Assembly (NCBI RefSeq): GCF_000176515.1
Contig: NZ_ADAQ01000012.1
Span: 372,001-436,000, forward strand
Direction: 5' to 3'
DNA from: Grimontia hollisae CIP 101886
GTDB lineage: Bacteria > Pseudomonadota > Gammaproteobacteria > Enterobacterales > Vibrionaceae
DNA length: 64,000 bases
The translations under genes were made by a program, and so were the position numbers. How positions within the stretch are numbered: the first letter of the stretch is position 1; each line of letters opens with the position of its first letter. The notes beneath the pieces are model-generated. The model was not told the origin of the DNA and made no database searches. It saw only the letters and a list, made by a program, of their open reading frames with translations. This document shows positions 28,488 to 37,497 of the stretch, one piece after another.

Positions 28488-29519
28488 TTATTCGCCGGTT
28501 TTCAGGCGCAGGAAGTAGTTTTCGTACTTCTCGGTGAGTTCGCCAACCGCGTCTTGCCATTCACCGCGATCGAGGTCTTCCTGAGGCGGGAACAGGGTTG
28601 GGTTGTCTTTATACTTGGCATTCGATTTTTCGACCCCTGTCAGGTAACCCGTGTCAGCACTGATCCGTGCCGCGATCTCTGGGCGCAGCAGGAAGTCGAT
28701 CATCTTATGGGCTGCTTCAACATTCTTCGCATTTTTCGGAATTGCCAGACTGTCTACCCAGAAGATACCGCCTTCTTTTGGCCACACCAACTCAATAGGC
28801 AGACCTTCACGCTGTGCTGCCGCCGCTGAGCCATTCCACAACATGCCTAGTCCCACCTCGCCAGACAAATACGGGTTTGCCGGGTTGTCTGAGTTAAATA
28901 CCAGCACGTTTGGCATCAGCTTTTTCAGCTCTTCATAAGCTTCATCAATCTGTTTTGGGTCGGTAGAGTTACCAGAGTAGCCCAGTTTACGCAGTGCGAT
29001 GTGGAACACTTCACGGGTGTCGTCCATCAGCATGATTTGGCCTTTAAGCTCTGGGTTCCACAAGTCTGCCCAGCTGTCGAAATCCTCTGGGTTATACATG
29101 TCAGTGTTAACCGCCAGACCTGTCATCGCAATCACGTGAGGGATTGAGTAATCGTTGTTAGGATCAAAAGGCTTGTCGAGGTAGTTTTTATCCAGCTCGG
29201 TGAAATTGTTGAGCTTAGAATGGTCGATTTTCTGGAGCATACCTTCATCGCGCATTTTCGCCACAAAGTAGGTAGAAGGCACCACAAGATCATACCCATC
29301 CGGGTGGGTTTTCATTTTTGCATACAGGGTTTCGTTTGACTCATATGTTGAGTAGATGACCTTGATGCCGGTTTCGCGGGTAAATTGCTCAAGCAACTCA
29401 GTTGAGATGTAAGGGCCCCAGTTTGCAAAGATGAGCTGATCATCAGCAGCATGTGCCGGTGTGGTAAAGATAGCTGCTGCACACGCAGCGCTGGCCAGAA
29501 TAGCAGACCATTTTTTCAT
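28488..29519 (-). CDS. potD: Spermidine/putrescine-binding protein PotD
   Basis: A 343-residue periplasmic solute-binding protein. Signal peptide at 1-24 (MKKWSAILASAACAAAIF), mature protein starting ADDQLIFANWGPYISTELLEQF, the canonical PotD/PotF opening. The binding-site blocks YDLVVPSTYFVAKM, GLAVNTDMY and WNGSAAAAQREG are present. The start is set at the ATG behind GGAGGT; 14 upstream codons in frame are not part of the signal peptide. No potABC genes are adjacent, so it must feed a permease encoded elsewhere or act as sensor partner. Confidence 0.92.
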   Translation of the reverse strand: MKKWSAILASAACAAAIFTTPAHAADDQLIFANWGPYISTELLEQFTRETGIKVIYSTYESNETLYAKMKTHPDGYDLVVPSTYFVAKMRDEGMLQKIDHSKLNNFTELDKNYLDKPFDPNNDYSIPHVIAMTGLAVNTDMYNPEDFDSWADLWNPELKGQIMLMDDTREVFHIALRKLGYSGNSTDPKQIDEAYEELKKLMPNVLVFNSDNPANPYLSGEVGLGMLWNGSAAAAQREGLPIELVWPKEGGIFWVDSLAIPKNAKNVEAAHKMIDFLLRPEIAARISADTGYLTGVEKSNAKYKDNPTLFPPQEDLDRGEWQDAVGELTEKYENYFLRLKTGE

Positions 29520-29561
29520 TATTGGTTTCCACCTCCAAAGGCCCTTTTTTACAGGGCGCAT

Positions 29562-30010
29562 TGATAATCCAGAACTATAGCGTAGCTCTGCGTTAACATC
29601 TGAATTTCTTCAGAGAATCTCGTCGGTAAAGAGAGCGCCTCTATCCCCGAAAAAATTGGCGCGATATTACCGCCGAAACCTAGTGCTGGCAACAGATTCA
29701 GCGTGTTAATCATGGTCAGTAGAAAGAACAAGACAAAGAGTGTAATGCTTGGATATCAAAGTAAATAACAACCAGCGGCGTGATCTGGGACGATAAACCG
29801 TTTGGCTTAATCAACGGCACGTTTACCTTTGAAGCGCATTTTTTTAACCGAAGAGGAGAGGATGTGTTACTTGAAGAGCGATAAATGTGGCCTATGTTTT
29901 ATAACCAAACATTTGCATTTTATTCGTAAAGGAGTGTGAAGTTTTCTTCGGTTTTAACAGGGTAATGAACAGAAAATATCTATAACAATCATTAAATTAA
30001 GGATATTTTC
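29562..30010. other. Intergenic region between divergent potD and Dcu genes
   Basis: About 450 bases, AT-rich in its right half. It must hold the promoters of both divergent genes. I see no credible protein frame and no clear FNR, CRP or ArcA site. Confidence 0.5.
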
Positions 30011-31339
30011 ATGTTGTATTTGGAGTTCCTGTTCCTGCTCGTAATGCTGTATCTCGGATCGAGATACGGAGGTATTGGCCTTGGTGTCATATCGGGTATT
30101 GGTCTTGTTGTTGAGGTCTTTATTCTTAAGATGCCGCCAACATCACCGCCAGTCACGGTGATGTTGATCATTCTGGCGGTGGTCACCTGTGCTTCTATTC
30201 TTGAAGCTGCCGGTGGTTTGAAATACATGCTGCAAGTCGCGGAAAGGCTGCTGCGTAAAAGCCCGCAACGGGTGACCCTGATTGCGCCATTCGTGACATA
30301 CACCATGACATTCCTGCTGGGTACAGGCCATGCGGTTTACTCCATCATGCCGATTATCGGTGACGTGGCGCTGAAAAACGGCATTCGTCCTGAGCGTCCA
30401 ATGGCAGCCTCTTCGGTTGCTTCCCAGATAGCGATTACAGCATCCCCCCTTTCTGCGGCGGTGGTTTATTACCTTGCGCAGCTTTCCAACATCCAGGCAG
30501 AAATCACGCTACTGTCGATCTTGATGGTAACGGTGCCAGCGACCCTGTTTGGTACACTGCTGATGTCACTTTACTCGATGAAACGCGGTAAAGAACTGGA
30601 AGACGATCCTGAATATCAGGCGCGCATGAAAGATCCAGAGTGGCGAGAGCGAATCCTGAACACGACAGCGACATCGCTGAATGAAACGTTGCCGGCTTCT
30701 GCACGCAATGCGGTGTTGATTTTCCTGTTTTCGATTCTGACCATTGTGTTTATCGCCATGGTGCCAGAAGTACGGACAATCGGGGCGGGCACTAAACCTA
30801 TCAGCATGTCCGTGATTATCCAGATGATGATGCTCTGTTTTGGTGGTGTCATTTTGCTGGCAACCAAAACCGACCCACGTAACGTGCCAAATGGCGTGGT
30901 ATTTAAATCCGGTATGGTGGCGGCCATTGCGATTTTCGGTATCGCCTGGATGTCTGATACTTACTTCAAATACGCCATGCCGCAATTTAAGTCTGGCATT
31001 GTAGAAATGGTCACCAACTACCCCTGGACGTTCGCACTGGCGCTGTTCATTGTGTCGGTGGTGGTTAACTCGCAGGCTGCAACCGCACGTATGATGCTGC
31101 CTGTCGGTCTGGGACTTGGCCTCGACCCTGCGCTGCTTATCGGTATTATGCCTGCGGTGTATGGCTACTTCTTTATCCCGAATTACCCATCAGATATCGC
31201 TACGGTCAACTTTGATACTTCCGGTACCACCAAAATCGGCAAATGGTATTTCAACCATTCATTTATGTCGGTCGGTTTGATTGGTGTGATAGGGGCGTGT
31301 TTGCTCGGTTATGTGCTCGGGCAGATGATTATTGGCTAA
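30011..31339 (+). CDS. Dcu-family anaerobic C4-dicarboxylate transporter
   Basis: A 442-residue inner-membrane antiporter of the DcuA/DcuB family, which exchanges fumarate, malate or aspartate for succinate during anaerobic growth. It has about eleven hydrophobic segments; conserved blocks are GTGHAVYSIMPIIGDVALKNGIRPERPMAASSVASQ, NSQAATARMMLPVGL and PNYPSDIATVNFDTSGTTKIGK. The first matches DcuB better and the QIAITASPLSAAVVY part matches DcuA, so I do not choose. It stands alone with its own terminator. Confidence 0.9.
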   Translation: MLYLEFLFLLVMLYLGSRYGGIGLGVISGIGLVVEVFILKMPPTSPPVTVMLIILAVVTCASILEAAGGLKYMLQVAERLLRKSPQRVTLIAPFVTYTMTFLLGTGHAVYSIMPIIGDVALKNGIRPERPMAASSVASQIAITASPLSAAVVYYLAQLSNIQAEITLLSILMVTVPATLFGTLLMSLYSMKRGKELEDDPEYQARMKDPEWRERILNTTATSLNETLPASARNAVLIFLFSILTIVFIAMVPEVRTIGAGTKPISMSVIIQMMMLCFGGVILLATKTDPRNVPNGVVFKSGMVAAIAIFGIAWMSDTYFKYAMPQFKSGIVEMVTNYPWTFALALFIVSVVVNSQAATARMMLPVGLGLGLDPALLIGIMPAVYGYFFIPNYPSDIATVNFDTSGTTKIGKWYFNHSFMSVGLIGVIGACLLGYVLGQMIIG

Positions 31340-31358
31340 TTGAAAAAGCCTCAAAGTT

Positions 31359-31388
31359 AAAACCGCTCTTACTATGAGCGGTTTTTTA
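31359..31388 (+). terminator. Terminator of the Dcu gene
   Basis: AAAACCGCTC, TTACTAT loop, GAGCGGTTTT and further Ts. Confidence 0.92.
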
Positions 31389-31405
31389 TTGGGGAATTGC
31401 GAGCA

Positions 31406-31451
31406 ATACCTAAACCGCCGGAATTCTGCATCTTCAGGTCGTTTGGGGATA
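31406..31451. repeat. Dispersed intergenic palindrome, copy 2
   Basis: ATACCTAAACCGCCGGAATT, then CTGCATCTTCAGG and TCGTTTGGGGATA. The outer arms and the central CTGCAT/TTCAGG core match the copy at 16342. Confidence 0.7.
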
Positions 31452-31564
31452 AAGGTAACCTGAAGTAAGAGCAGTTATTTAGACGCAATAGCGGCGCAAC
31501 CATATTTAGTGGGCGCAGGGGACAATAGCGAGCCGTCATTTATTTTATGTTTAGGGAAGAACAA

Positions 31565-31948
31565 ATGTTTAAAAGTACGCATATCTATTATCGGGTGAAG
31601 AAGGGGCAAGTCCACGCCACACATGTGGAGAGTGGCAAAGTGGTATATAAAAGCTGTTCCGCGTTGGCCCATCCCAGAACACTCATGGGGGATTTCTTTG
31701 ATGTTGAAAAGTGCTTCAAAGATATTTCTGCCGAGCTTTTACCCAGAACCCTTTTTTCACTTTCACCCATTGCGATTGTCCAGTTACTTGAAACATCAGA
31801 AGGTGGCTATACCAATGTTGAAATCAGGGCGTTTCGCGAAGCTGCTTTAGGAGCAGGCGCGAGACGTGTATTTTTCCCCGCGTCAGAATCAGCGTTGTCT
31901 TCCGCTGAGATAGTGGGTCATCGATTCGAGGAGCTGCCCAACGCTTAA
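31565..31948 (+). CDS. Truncated MreB-like (actin/Hsp70-fold N-terminal) protein
   Basis: A 127-residue protein. From the KKGQ near residue 13 it follows the first domain of MreB in order: an ALAHPRTLMGDFFDVEKCFKDI stretch like the MreB GVIADFFVTEKML region, then NVEIRAFREAALGAGARRVFF, very close to the MreB VERRAIRESAQGAGAREVF block. The ATP-phosphate loop DLGTANT of MreB is absent, and the protein ends where MreB would continue into its second half. The ATG at 31565 is preferred over 31547 because AGGGAAG precedes it. The frame is intact, so it may be a functional small paralogue. Function unknown. Confidence 0.65.
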   Translation: MFKSTHIYYRVKKGQVHATHVESGKVVYKSCSALAHPRTLMGDFFDVEKCFKDISAELLPRTLFSLSPIAIVQLLETSEGGYTNVEIRAFREAALGAGARRVFFPASESALSSAEIVGHRFEELPNA

Positions 31949-32038
31949 TGTGCTTGGGAAGCGAAACCCCACATTGCCAACCCAAACCCCAGATGAAATA
32001 ATCCCGCGCATTGTTTCAAATACACTGACTGTGACGTG

Positions 32039-32284
32039 ATGAATAACGATATTGATATCATCGACAGCCTTGAAGAGCTGGAAGCCTTTCTTATCTCGGT
32101 TGAAAATGGGGGATTAGGCCTGACAGGAGTGGCCGGCGTGGCGCTGGCAACCAATAATGCAACCGGTCAGCCGTTTGTGGCGGTATTGGATGACAAGCAC
32201 CAGCTGATCCTTGCGCGCAACGTGACCCAGGCGGTGTTCGAAACTGGAAAAGATCTGGTTCGCCATGGCCCAAGAAAGCATTGA
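32039..32284 (+). CDS. Hypothetical protein, 81 aa
   Basis: An acidic N-terminus (NDIDIIDSLEELEAFLI) followed by a Gly/Ala-rich part and QPFVAVLDDKHQLILARNVTQAVFETGKDLV. I do not recognise the family. The frame is complete and is followed 33 bases later by a clear terminator, which supports expression. GTG at 32036 is an alternative start. It lies 90 bases after the MreB-like gene on the same strand and could be cotranscribed. Confidence 0.6.
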   Translation: MNNDIDIIDSLEELEAFLISVENGGLGLTGVAGVALATNNATGQPFVAVLDDKHQLILARNVTQAVFETGKDLVRHGPRKH

Positions 32285-32316
32285 GTTTCACCTGAAAATA
32301 TCTGCTTTTCAAACAG

Positions 32317-32350
32317 CAAACGCCCTCTATATTGAGGGCGTTTGTGTTCT
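32317..32350 (+). terminator. Terminator
   Basis: CAAACGCCCTC, TATATT loop, GAGGGCGTTTG and a T-rich tail. Confidence 0.85.
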
Positions 32351-32402
32351 GATAGCGCAGCAGTTTCAATAGTGCAGCAAATGACGTTTTCGTTTTACGG
32401 CG

Positions 32403-33791
32403 TTATTCGGCCAATCCACCTTGAGTCAGCTTGGTGGGGTCAAGCAAGCGCGTGAGTGTTTCCCTGTCTAAATCTGTTGCTTCTTCGGCAACGTCAATGA
32501 TTGCTCGGCCTTCTTTGTACGCTTTTTTAGCAATTTCCGCCGCTTTCAGATAACCAATCACCGGGTTCAGGGCGGTGACCAGAATCGGGTTTTTTGCCAG
32601 TGCAACATCCAGGTTGTCTTTGCGAACCGTGAACGTGAAGATGGCTTTGTCTGCCAGTGCACGGGCACTGTTGCTAAGCAACTCAATACTTTCCAGCACA
32701 TTATGGGCAATCACCGGCAGCATCACGTTCAGCTGGAAGTTGCCAGACTGGCCTGCCACGGTCACAGTAGTATCGTTCCCGATCACCTGAGCTGCAGCCA
32801 TGGCGACGGCTTCTGGAATAACAGGGTTCACCTTGCCCGGCATGATAGATGAACCGGGCTGCAGCCCCTGAAGCTCAATCTCACCGAGACCTGCCAGTGG
32901 GCCGGAGTTCATCCAGCGCAGGTCGTTGGCAATCTTCATCATGGCCACCGCGGCGGTTTTGAGCTGGCCAGACAGGGCAACAATCGCGTCCTGGCTGCTG
33001 AGGTTGAAGAAGAAGTTCTTGCTGGCGCTGAACTGAATACCGGTCACTTGTGACAGATTGTGGGCGAATGCCGCGGCAAACCGTGGGTCAGCATTAATGC
33101 CAGTGCCGACAGCGGTGCCGCCCTGTGCAAGTGCTTTCACCGCTTCCAGACTGCGCTCGATGCTTTGTTTGGCGTGCTCAATCTGAAATTGCCAGCCACC
33201 CAGCTCTTGATCAAACGTCACTGGCATCGCGTCCATCAGGTGGGTGCGTCCGGTTTTGATCACTTCCCCAATGTCTTCCCGCTTCATTTGCAGCGTATCA
33301 GCAAGGTGTTGTAGAGAAGGCAGCAGGTACTTTTCAATCATCAGGGCAGCGCTGACCTGAATCGCTGTCGGGATCACGTCATTGCTGCTTTGGCCCATGT
33401 TGACATGGTCATTGGGGCTGACTGCACCACCAAGGTGAACGCTGGCAAGTGTGGCAATCACTTCGTTCGCGTTCATGTTTGAACTGGTGCCAGACCCGGT
33501 CTGAAATACATCGACAGGAAACTGATCAAGGTGCTCGCCATCAATAATTTGTTGTGCCGCCGTCGAAATCGCTTCAGCGATATCGCCTTGAAGCAATCCC
33601 AGTTGCGCATTGGTGAGAGCAGCGGTTTGCTTGATGTAGGCCAATGCCTGAATAAAGGTGACCGGCATGGTATGGCGGCTGAGCTGGAAATTGTCTACCG
33701 CTCTTTGTGTCTGTGCCTGATAGAGCGCAGTTGCCGGTACACGGACTTCACCCATGCTGTCTTTTTCTGTTCTGAATGCTTGTGTCGTCAT
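32403..33791 (-). CDS. fumC: Class II fumarate hydratase
   Basis: A 462-residue iron-independent fumarase that interconverts fumarate and malate in the TCA cycle. It starts MTTQAFRTEKDSMGEVRVPATALYQAQTQRAV and carries the superfamily signature GSSIMPGKVNP plus TGSGTSSNMNANEV and GRTHLMDAMP, which together form the active site. The in-frame upstream extension of 30 codons is rejected for lack of similarity. A near-perfect Fur box lies 50 bases upstream, so induction in iron shortage, when the iron-sulfur fumarase fails, is likely. Single gene. Confidence 0.95.
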   Translation of the reverse strand: MTTQAFRTEKDSMGEVRVPATALYQAQTQRAVDNFQLSRHTMPVTFIQALAYIKQTAALTNAQLGLLQGDIAEAISTAAQQIIDGEHLDQFPVDVFQTGSGTSSNMNANEVIATLASVHLGGAVSPNDHVNMGQSSNDVIPTAIQVSAALMIEKYLLPSLQHLADTLQMKREDIGEVIKTGRTHLMDAMPVTFDQELGGWQFQIEHAKQSIERSLEAVKALAQGGTAVGTGINADPRFAAAFAHNLSQVTGIQFSASKNFFFNLSSQDAIVALSGQLKTAAVAMMKIANDLRWMNSGPLAGLGEIELQGLQPGSSIMPGKVNPVIPEAVAMAAAQVIGNDTTVTVAGQSGNFQLNVMLPVIAHNVLESIELLSNSARALADKAIFTFTVRKDNLDVALAKNPILVTALNPVIGYLKAAEIAKKAYKEGRAIIDVAEEATDLDRETLTRLLDPTKLTQGGLAE

Positions 33792-33841
33792 ACAGAGTCC
33801 TTTTGTTACGAATCCAGTAGGCTGGCTCGCATCTGTATTTG

Positions 33842-33860
33842 GATAATGATAATTATTATC
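33842..33860. promoter_or_regulatory. Fur box upstream of fumC
   Basis: GATAATGATAATTATTATC agrees with the 19-bp consensus GATAATGATAATCATTATC at 18 positions and continues into CATTAATA. It lies 51-69 bases before the fumC ATG. Confidence 0.92.
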
Positions 33861-33967
33861 ATTAATATTTTTTGATAACAACCCTTGATGTATTGAGGGC
33901 GTTCGTCTGGGGAAACAAACACTGGGAAAAAGAAGGACGCCATTGCACCCTTTGGTGACATTGAGGC

Positions 33968-34396
33968 TTAGAGTGTTTGCGCCAGCCAGTCGTTGAATTC
34001 ATTTGGCGGCAACGCCCCGTTGATGTGTTGTGCCATCTTGCCGTCTTTGAACACCATGATGGTCGGAATGCTGCGAATGCGGTATTTGGCTGATAGGGCC
34101 TGTTGATCTTCGGTGTTTACTTTCACGAAAATCGCCTCCTCAGCCTTTTGCGCGGCAGTGGCTTCAAATACCGGCGCAAATCCCTGACATGGCCCGCACC
34201 ACGGTGCCCAGAAGTCGATCACGACGGGTTTGCCGGACGTTAACAGGGCATCTATGTTTGTGTCGGTACCCTCGACAGGCTTGCCATTGAGCAACGCTGA
34301 CTTGCACACACCACAGCTTGGGTTGTCGTCCACGCGTTCTGCCGGAATACGGTTCAGTTTGTAACAATGTGGGCAACGCACGGTTAATGTACTCAT
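33968..34396 (-). CDS. trxC: Thioredoxin 2
   Basis: A 142-residue cytosolic thioredoxin with the extra N-terminal zinc finger that defines TrxC: C8-x2-C11 and C28-x2-C31. The redox centre W66-C67-G-P-C70 is intact, followed by RSIPTIMVFKDGK with the cis-proline. TrxC reduces disulfides and responds to oxidative stress in related bacteria. Single gene upstream of yegS in the opposite reading of the flank; no operator is recognised. Confidence 0.95.
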   Translation of the reverse strand: MSTLTVRCPHCYKLNRIPAERVDDNPSCGVCKSALLNGKPVEGTDTNIDALLTSGKPVVIDFWAPWCGPCQGFAPVFEATAAQKAEEAIFVKVNTEDQQALSAKYRIRSIPTIMVFKDGKMAQHINGALPPNEFNDWLAQTL

Positions 34397-34597
34397 TTTA
34401 AAACCTTTTCTTTAACTTATTTTGTGCTCAGACTAATGACTTTGACCCCTGAATGCCATTTTGTTTCAACGATTGTTTTGATTGCTTTTTTCTATTATGT
34501 GCCACTGCCAAGGTGCATCCTTACAAAGCGTATAGAAGCCATTGTGATGAACTGAGATGCTCGCTGCGTGGGGCCGGGGAATAACCCGCCCCAGATA

Positions 34598-35488
34598 TCA
34601 GCCAATCAATGGACAGTTTGGGGGCAAGACCAGGCGAATGGCGTCAGGGATGGCCTCAAAACGGATGTACTTGGCTGAAATGGGCTCGCCGTCAAGGTTG
34701 ATGGGCATTTCTTCTTCTGACTGCCATTCAATCCAGGGGGTACGGACACGGCGAACATATACACCGTTCAACGTATCGTCTTTCAACTCGGCAATGACTT
34801 GTGCCAGGGCTTCGAGAGGAAAGTGCCTCAACACGATTGAATCCAGCATGCCATTGTTGAGCATGGCCTGAGGCCCCAATACTTGTCCGCCACCTGCCTG
34901 TCGGCCATTGCAGACCGCACCGATAATGACTTCATCTTCTGTTTCCTGCCCTGGGTGCCGTGTTGTGCCGCTGTAGGGGACAAAACCCAGTGCTTGGACA
35001 ATACCGGAAAGGGTGTAGGCGCCGCCACCCAGGAAGTTCTTCAGGGGCGCGGGGGTTTCAGCCGTTACTTTGGCACCAAAGCCACCACTGGCGATATTGA
35101 TAAAATATCGGTTATTTGCTTTCACACAGTCGACAGGTACCGATTTCCCCGCTTGAGCGAGTGTTAAGGCGTGTTCCAAATCGACGGGAATTTGGCAGGC
35201 GGTAGCAAAATCGTTGGCGGTTCCGAGGGGCATCACGGCCAATTCCGGGCGCGATGCCGGTGGGTGTTGCATCAAGGCGGACGCGCATTCATTAACTGTT
35301 CCGTCTCCCCCTGCCGCCACAATCCGGGAACACCCTTCGTGGACAGCGTCGTTGACCAGTCTTTCAATATCACCGGTTTCCCAGGTCACGCGGACTTCCA
35401 CGTTACCATTTTCTCTTGCGGCAAAGATGGCATTGCGTACAGGTTCCAGCCCGGCTTTTTTACCGTTGAGCAAAACACGGATTGTCAT
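34598..35488 (-). CDS. yegS: Lipid kinase YegS-like (diacylglycerol kinase family)
   Basis: A 296-residue cytosolic lipid kinase. Start chosen at MTIRVLLNGKKAG, behind GGGAAGA; 15 upstream codons are excluded. The catalytic nucleotide motif AAGGDGTVNECASAL is intact near residues 62-76, and the C-terminal lobe has VLGPQAMLNNGMLDSIVLRHF and LDGEPI. YegS phosphorylates phosphatidylglycerol in vitro; the physiological substrate is uncertain. It is oriented like efpL but separated from it by a terminator. Confidence 0.92.
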   Translation of the reverse strand: MTIRVLLNGKKAGLEPVRNAIFAARENGNVEVRVTWETGDIERLVNDAVHEGCSRIVAAGGDGTVNECASALMQHPPASRPELAVMPLGTANDFATACQIPVDLEHALTLAQAGKSVPVDCVKANNRYFINIASGGFGAKVTAETPAPLKNFLGGGAYTLSGIVQALGFVPYSGTTRHPGQETEDEVIIGAVCNGRQAGGGQVLGPQAMLNNGMLDSIVLRHFPLEALAQVIAELKDDTLNGVYVRRVRTPWIEWQSEEEMPINLDGEPISAKYIRFEAIPDAIRLVLPPNCPLIG

Positions 35489-35589
35489 GGGTCTTCCCTG
35501 AAGAATAAAAGGCATGTCGAAAGTATACGGCATGACATGCTCCGAAGTGTTTCAATGTCTTGAAAAACCGTTTACTCGGTTTACGAGAA

Positions 35590-35618
35590 TAAAAAATGCC
35601 CCCAGAGGTTGGGGGCAT
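35590..35618 (-). terminator. Terminator of efpL
   Basis: On the minus strand ATGCCCCCAACCTCTGGGGGCAT folds into a 7-8 bp stem and is followed by six Ts. Confidence 0.88.
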
Positions 35619-35637
35619 GAATGTGGAGGACGTTTTC

Positions 35638-36213
35638 TTATTTGGCTTCTACACGGTTCATAAACTTGTGTTCCGCGGTATTCACGCGGATTTTATCACC
35701 CGGGGCAACGTACTCCGGCACCTGCACAACCAAACCGGTAGTCAGGGTAGCAGGCTTGGTTCGGGCACTGGCTGATGCGCCTTTGATAGACGGCGACGTT
35801 TCAGTGATCACCAGATCTACTGCGGCAGGCAATTCGAGCGCAACAGGTTTGCCACTGACAGTCAGTACCTGAATGCCTTTGGTTTCTTCGGTAATGAACA
35901 GCCGTTCTTCTTCAATGTCATCTTTGTTGAAGTGATAGGGTGTGTAATCTTCACAATCCATAAACACATATTCGTTGCCATCGATATAGGAGAAGTCAGC
36001 GGCATGGCGGCTGAAGTCTGCCAGGGTGATCATGTCGTCTGCTTTGAAGCTTTCGTCGACTTTGGCACCGGTCGCTACATCATAAAGACGCATACGGTAA
36101 AGGCTGTTGCCTGCGCGACCGCTTGGAGTCAGTTTGGAAATGTCTTTTACTGCCAGTACCTTACCATTGTGTTCGATAACGGCATTTTTTTTAATTTCGC
36201 TTGCCTTTGGCAT
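35638..36213 (-). CDS. efpL: Elongation factor P-like protein EfpL (YeiP)
   Basis: A 191-residue three-domain OB/KOW protein that parallels EF-P and relieves ribosome stalling at proline and related motifs. The block [17 protein letters not shown] and [27 protein letters not shown] separate it from EF-P proper. The tip loop reads LTPSGRAGN with R33 in the position of the E. coli YeiP loop arginine; no modifiable lysine as in EF-P is at the tip. Length standard. Single gene with its own terminator. Confidence 0.95.
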   Translation of the reverse strand: MPKASEIKKNAVIEHNGKVLAVKDISKLTPSGRAGNSLYRMRLYDVATGAKVDESFKADDMITLADFSRHAADFSYIDGNEYVFMDCEDYTPYHFNKDDIEEERLFITEETKGIQVLTVSGKPVALELPAAVDLVITETSPSIKGASASARTKPATLTTGLVVQVPEYVAPGDKIRVNTAEHKFMNRVEAK

Positions 36214-36388
36214 CGTTACTATTCCCGTTGGATAACTGGGCAGAAAAATATCATGAATCCCGATTTTGGCAAGCAGGAGAACGTATCATTAGTGCAGAAT
36301 AACAGACATTACATGCTACCTTTGGGCTCGTGGGCATGAAGGTGGCATGATGAACAGTCCCACCAGTTGAGAAGGAACAGCACAGACC

Positions 36389-36922
36389 ATGATCAAACAG
36401 CTTGATAGCAAAGTGGTTTACCAGAACAAATGGATGACCGTGCGTGAAGACAGGATTGCTAGGCCCAGCGGTGTTGAAGGTATTTATGGCGTGGTTGATA
36501 AGCCAGATTGCGCCATTATTATTGCCATTGATCATGGGTTAATCCATTTGGTGCAACAGTATCGCTATACCGTCCAGCAGCGCTGTTGGGAGTTGCCGCA
36601 AGGCGCTTGGGAATCCAATCCTGATGCTGATCATTTAGCGTTGGCGAAAGGGGAGTTGCAGGAGGAAACCGGCATGGCGGCTGAAAATATGGTCTATGTT
36701 GGCGCCCAATACATTGCTTACGGTTTTTTAAACCAAACCTGTCACGTCTATTTTGCCACTGGCCTGAAAGCGGTCGGAAAACAACTAGACGCGGAAGAAG
36801 AAGATCTGGTCTCACAGGCTTTTCCGGTTGAAGAGTTTGAACGCATGATCATTGATGGTGAGATTAAAGACAATGTTACGATTGCCGCTTACGGGTTGGC
36901 AAAATTGAAAAAACTACTCTGA
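36389..36922 (+). CDS. Nudix hydrolase
   Basis: A 177-residue enzyme of the ADP-sugar/nucleoside-diphosphate hydrolase type. The Nudix box is readable as GAWESNPDADHLALAKGELQEETGM, where the usual REL is GEL; the metal-binding EEtG glutamates are kept. The fold start VVYQNKWMTVREDRI and the later GFLNQTCHVYFATGL match ADP-ribose pyrophosphatase-like members. A GAGAAGGAAC ribosome site lies upstream. Substrate unknown. Confidence 0.85.
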   Translation: MIKQLDSKVVYQNKWMTVREDRIARPSGVEGIYGVVDKPDCAIIIAIDHGLIHLVQQYRYTVQQRCWELPQGAWESNPDADHLALAKGELQEETGMAAENMVYVGAQYIAYGFLNQTCHVYFATGLKAVGKQLDAEEEDLVSQAFPVEEFERMIIDGEIKDNVTIAAYGLAKLKKLL

Positions 36923-37497
36923 TAGTCATCATCGCATAATAGTGCGGGAAGCGTTATAACACGATGAAAAATTTACTTATCCCGTTAGTGAGATGACAGA
37001 TAAATGCCGTTTTGTTACTGTCGGAAGTGTCAATGGATTACGTGAAAGGGAAAAACAGCCTGCGCATGGGGTGCGCGATCTCAGCAGACAGAGTGGAAGG
37101 ATCTTTTTTCTACATGTGTGTGAACAGACTACCGTTTTATACTTAGGCATTCCGTAGCGATATATTGGTGATAAAAGTTGATAGATGTCTCATTACTAAA
37201 AAAAACCTCATTAATACTACAATTTTAGTTGCGCGATCTTTAAATTGATAAAAAATATCAGTGTGTGGTTAAAAATAATTAAACCTAATGTCATATTTAA
37301 CCATCTGACAGAAGAAAGGGATCTTTTCTAGAGGGTAAATAGGATCCTTAATTGATTAAGAAATATAAAGATCCCTGAGTTTTGGGTGTATAGTGTGAGT
37401 GTCGATATAAAATCGTTTCATCTATTATATTTGATTTCATAGGTATAAATTGAAAACGCAGGTGTTCATTGAAAAGTAGTTTTGTTGGAGATTTGGC
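36923..37497. promoter_or_regulatory. Long AT-rich leader with clustered palindromes
   Basis: About 575 bases before the aldolase-like gene. GGGATCTTT at 37318-37326 pairs with AAAGATCCC at 37367-37375; between them lie AGGATCCT and the palindrome CTTAATTGATTAAG (37347-37360). Two more GGATCTTT-like words lie upstream. No protein frame is convincing. Probably a regulatory region or a structured leader. Confidence 0.5.
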
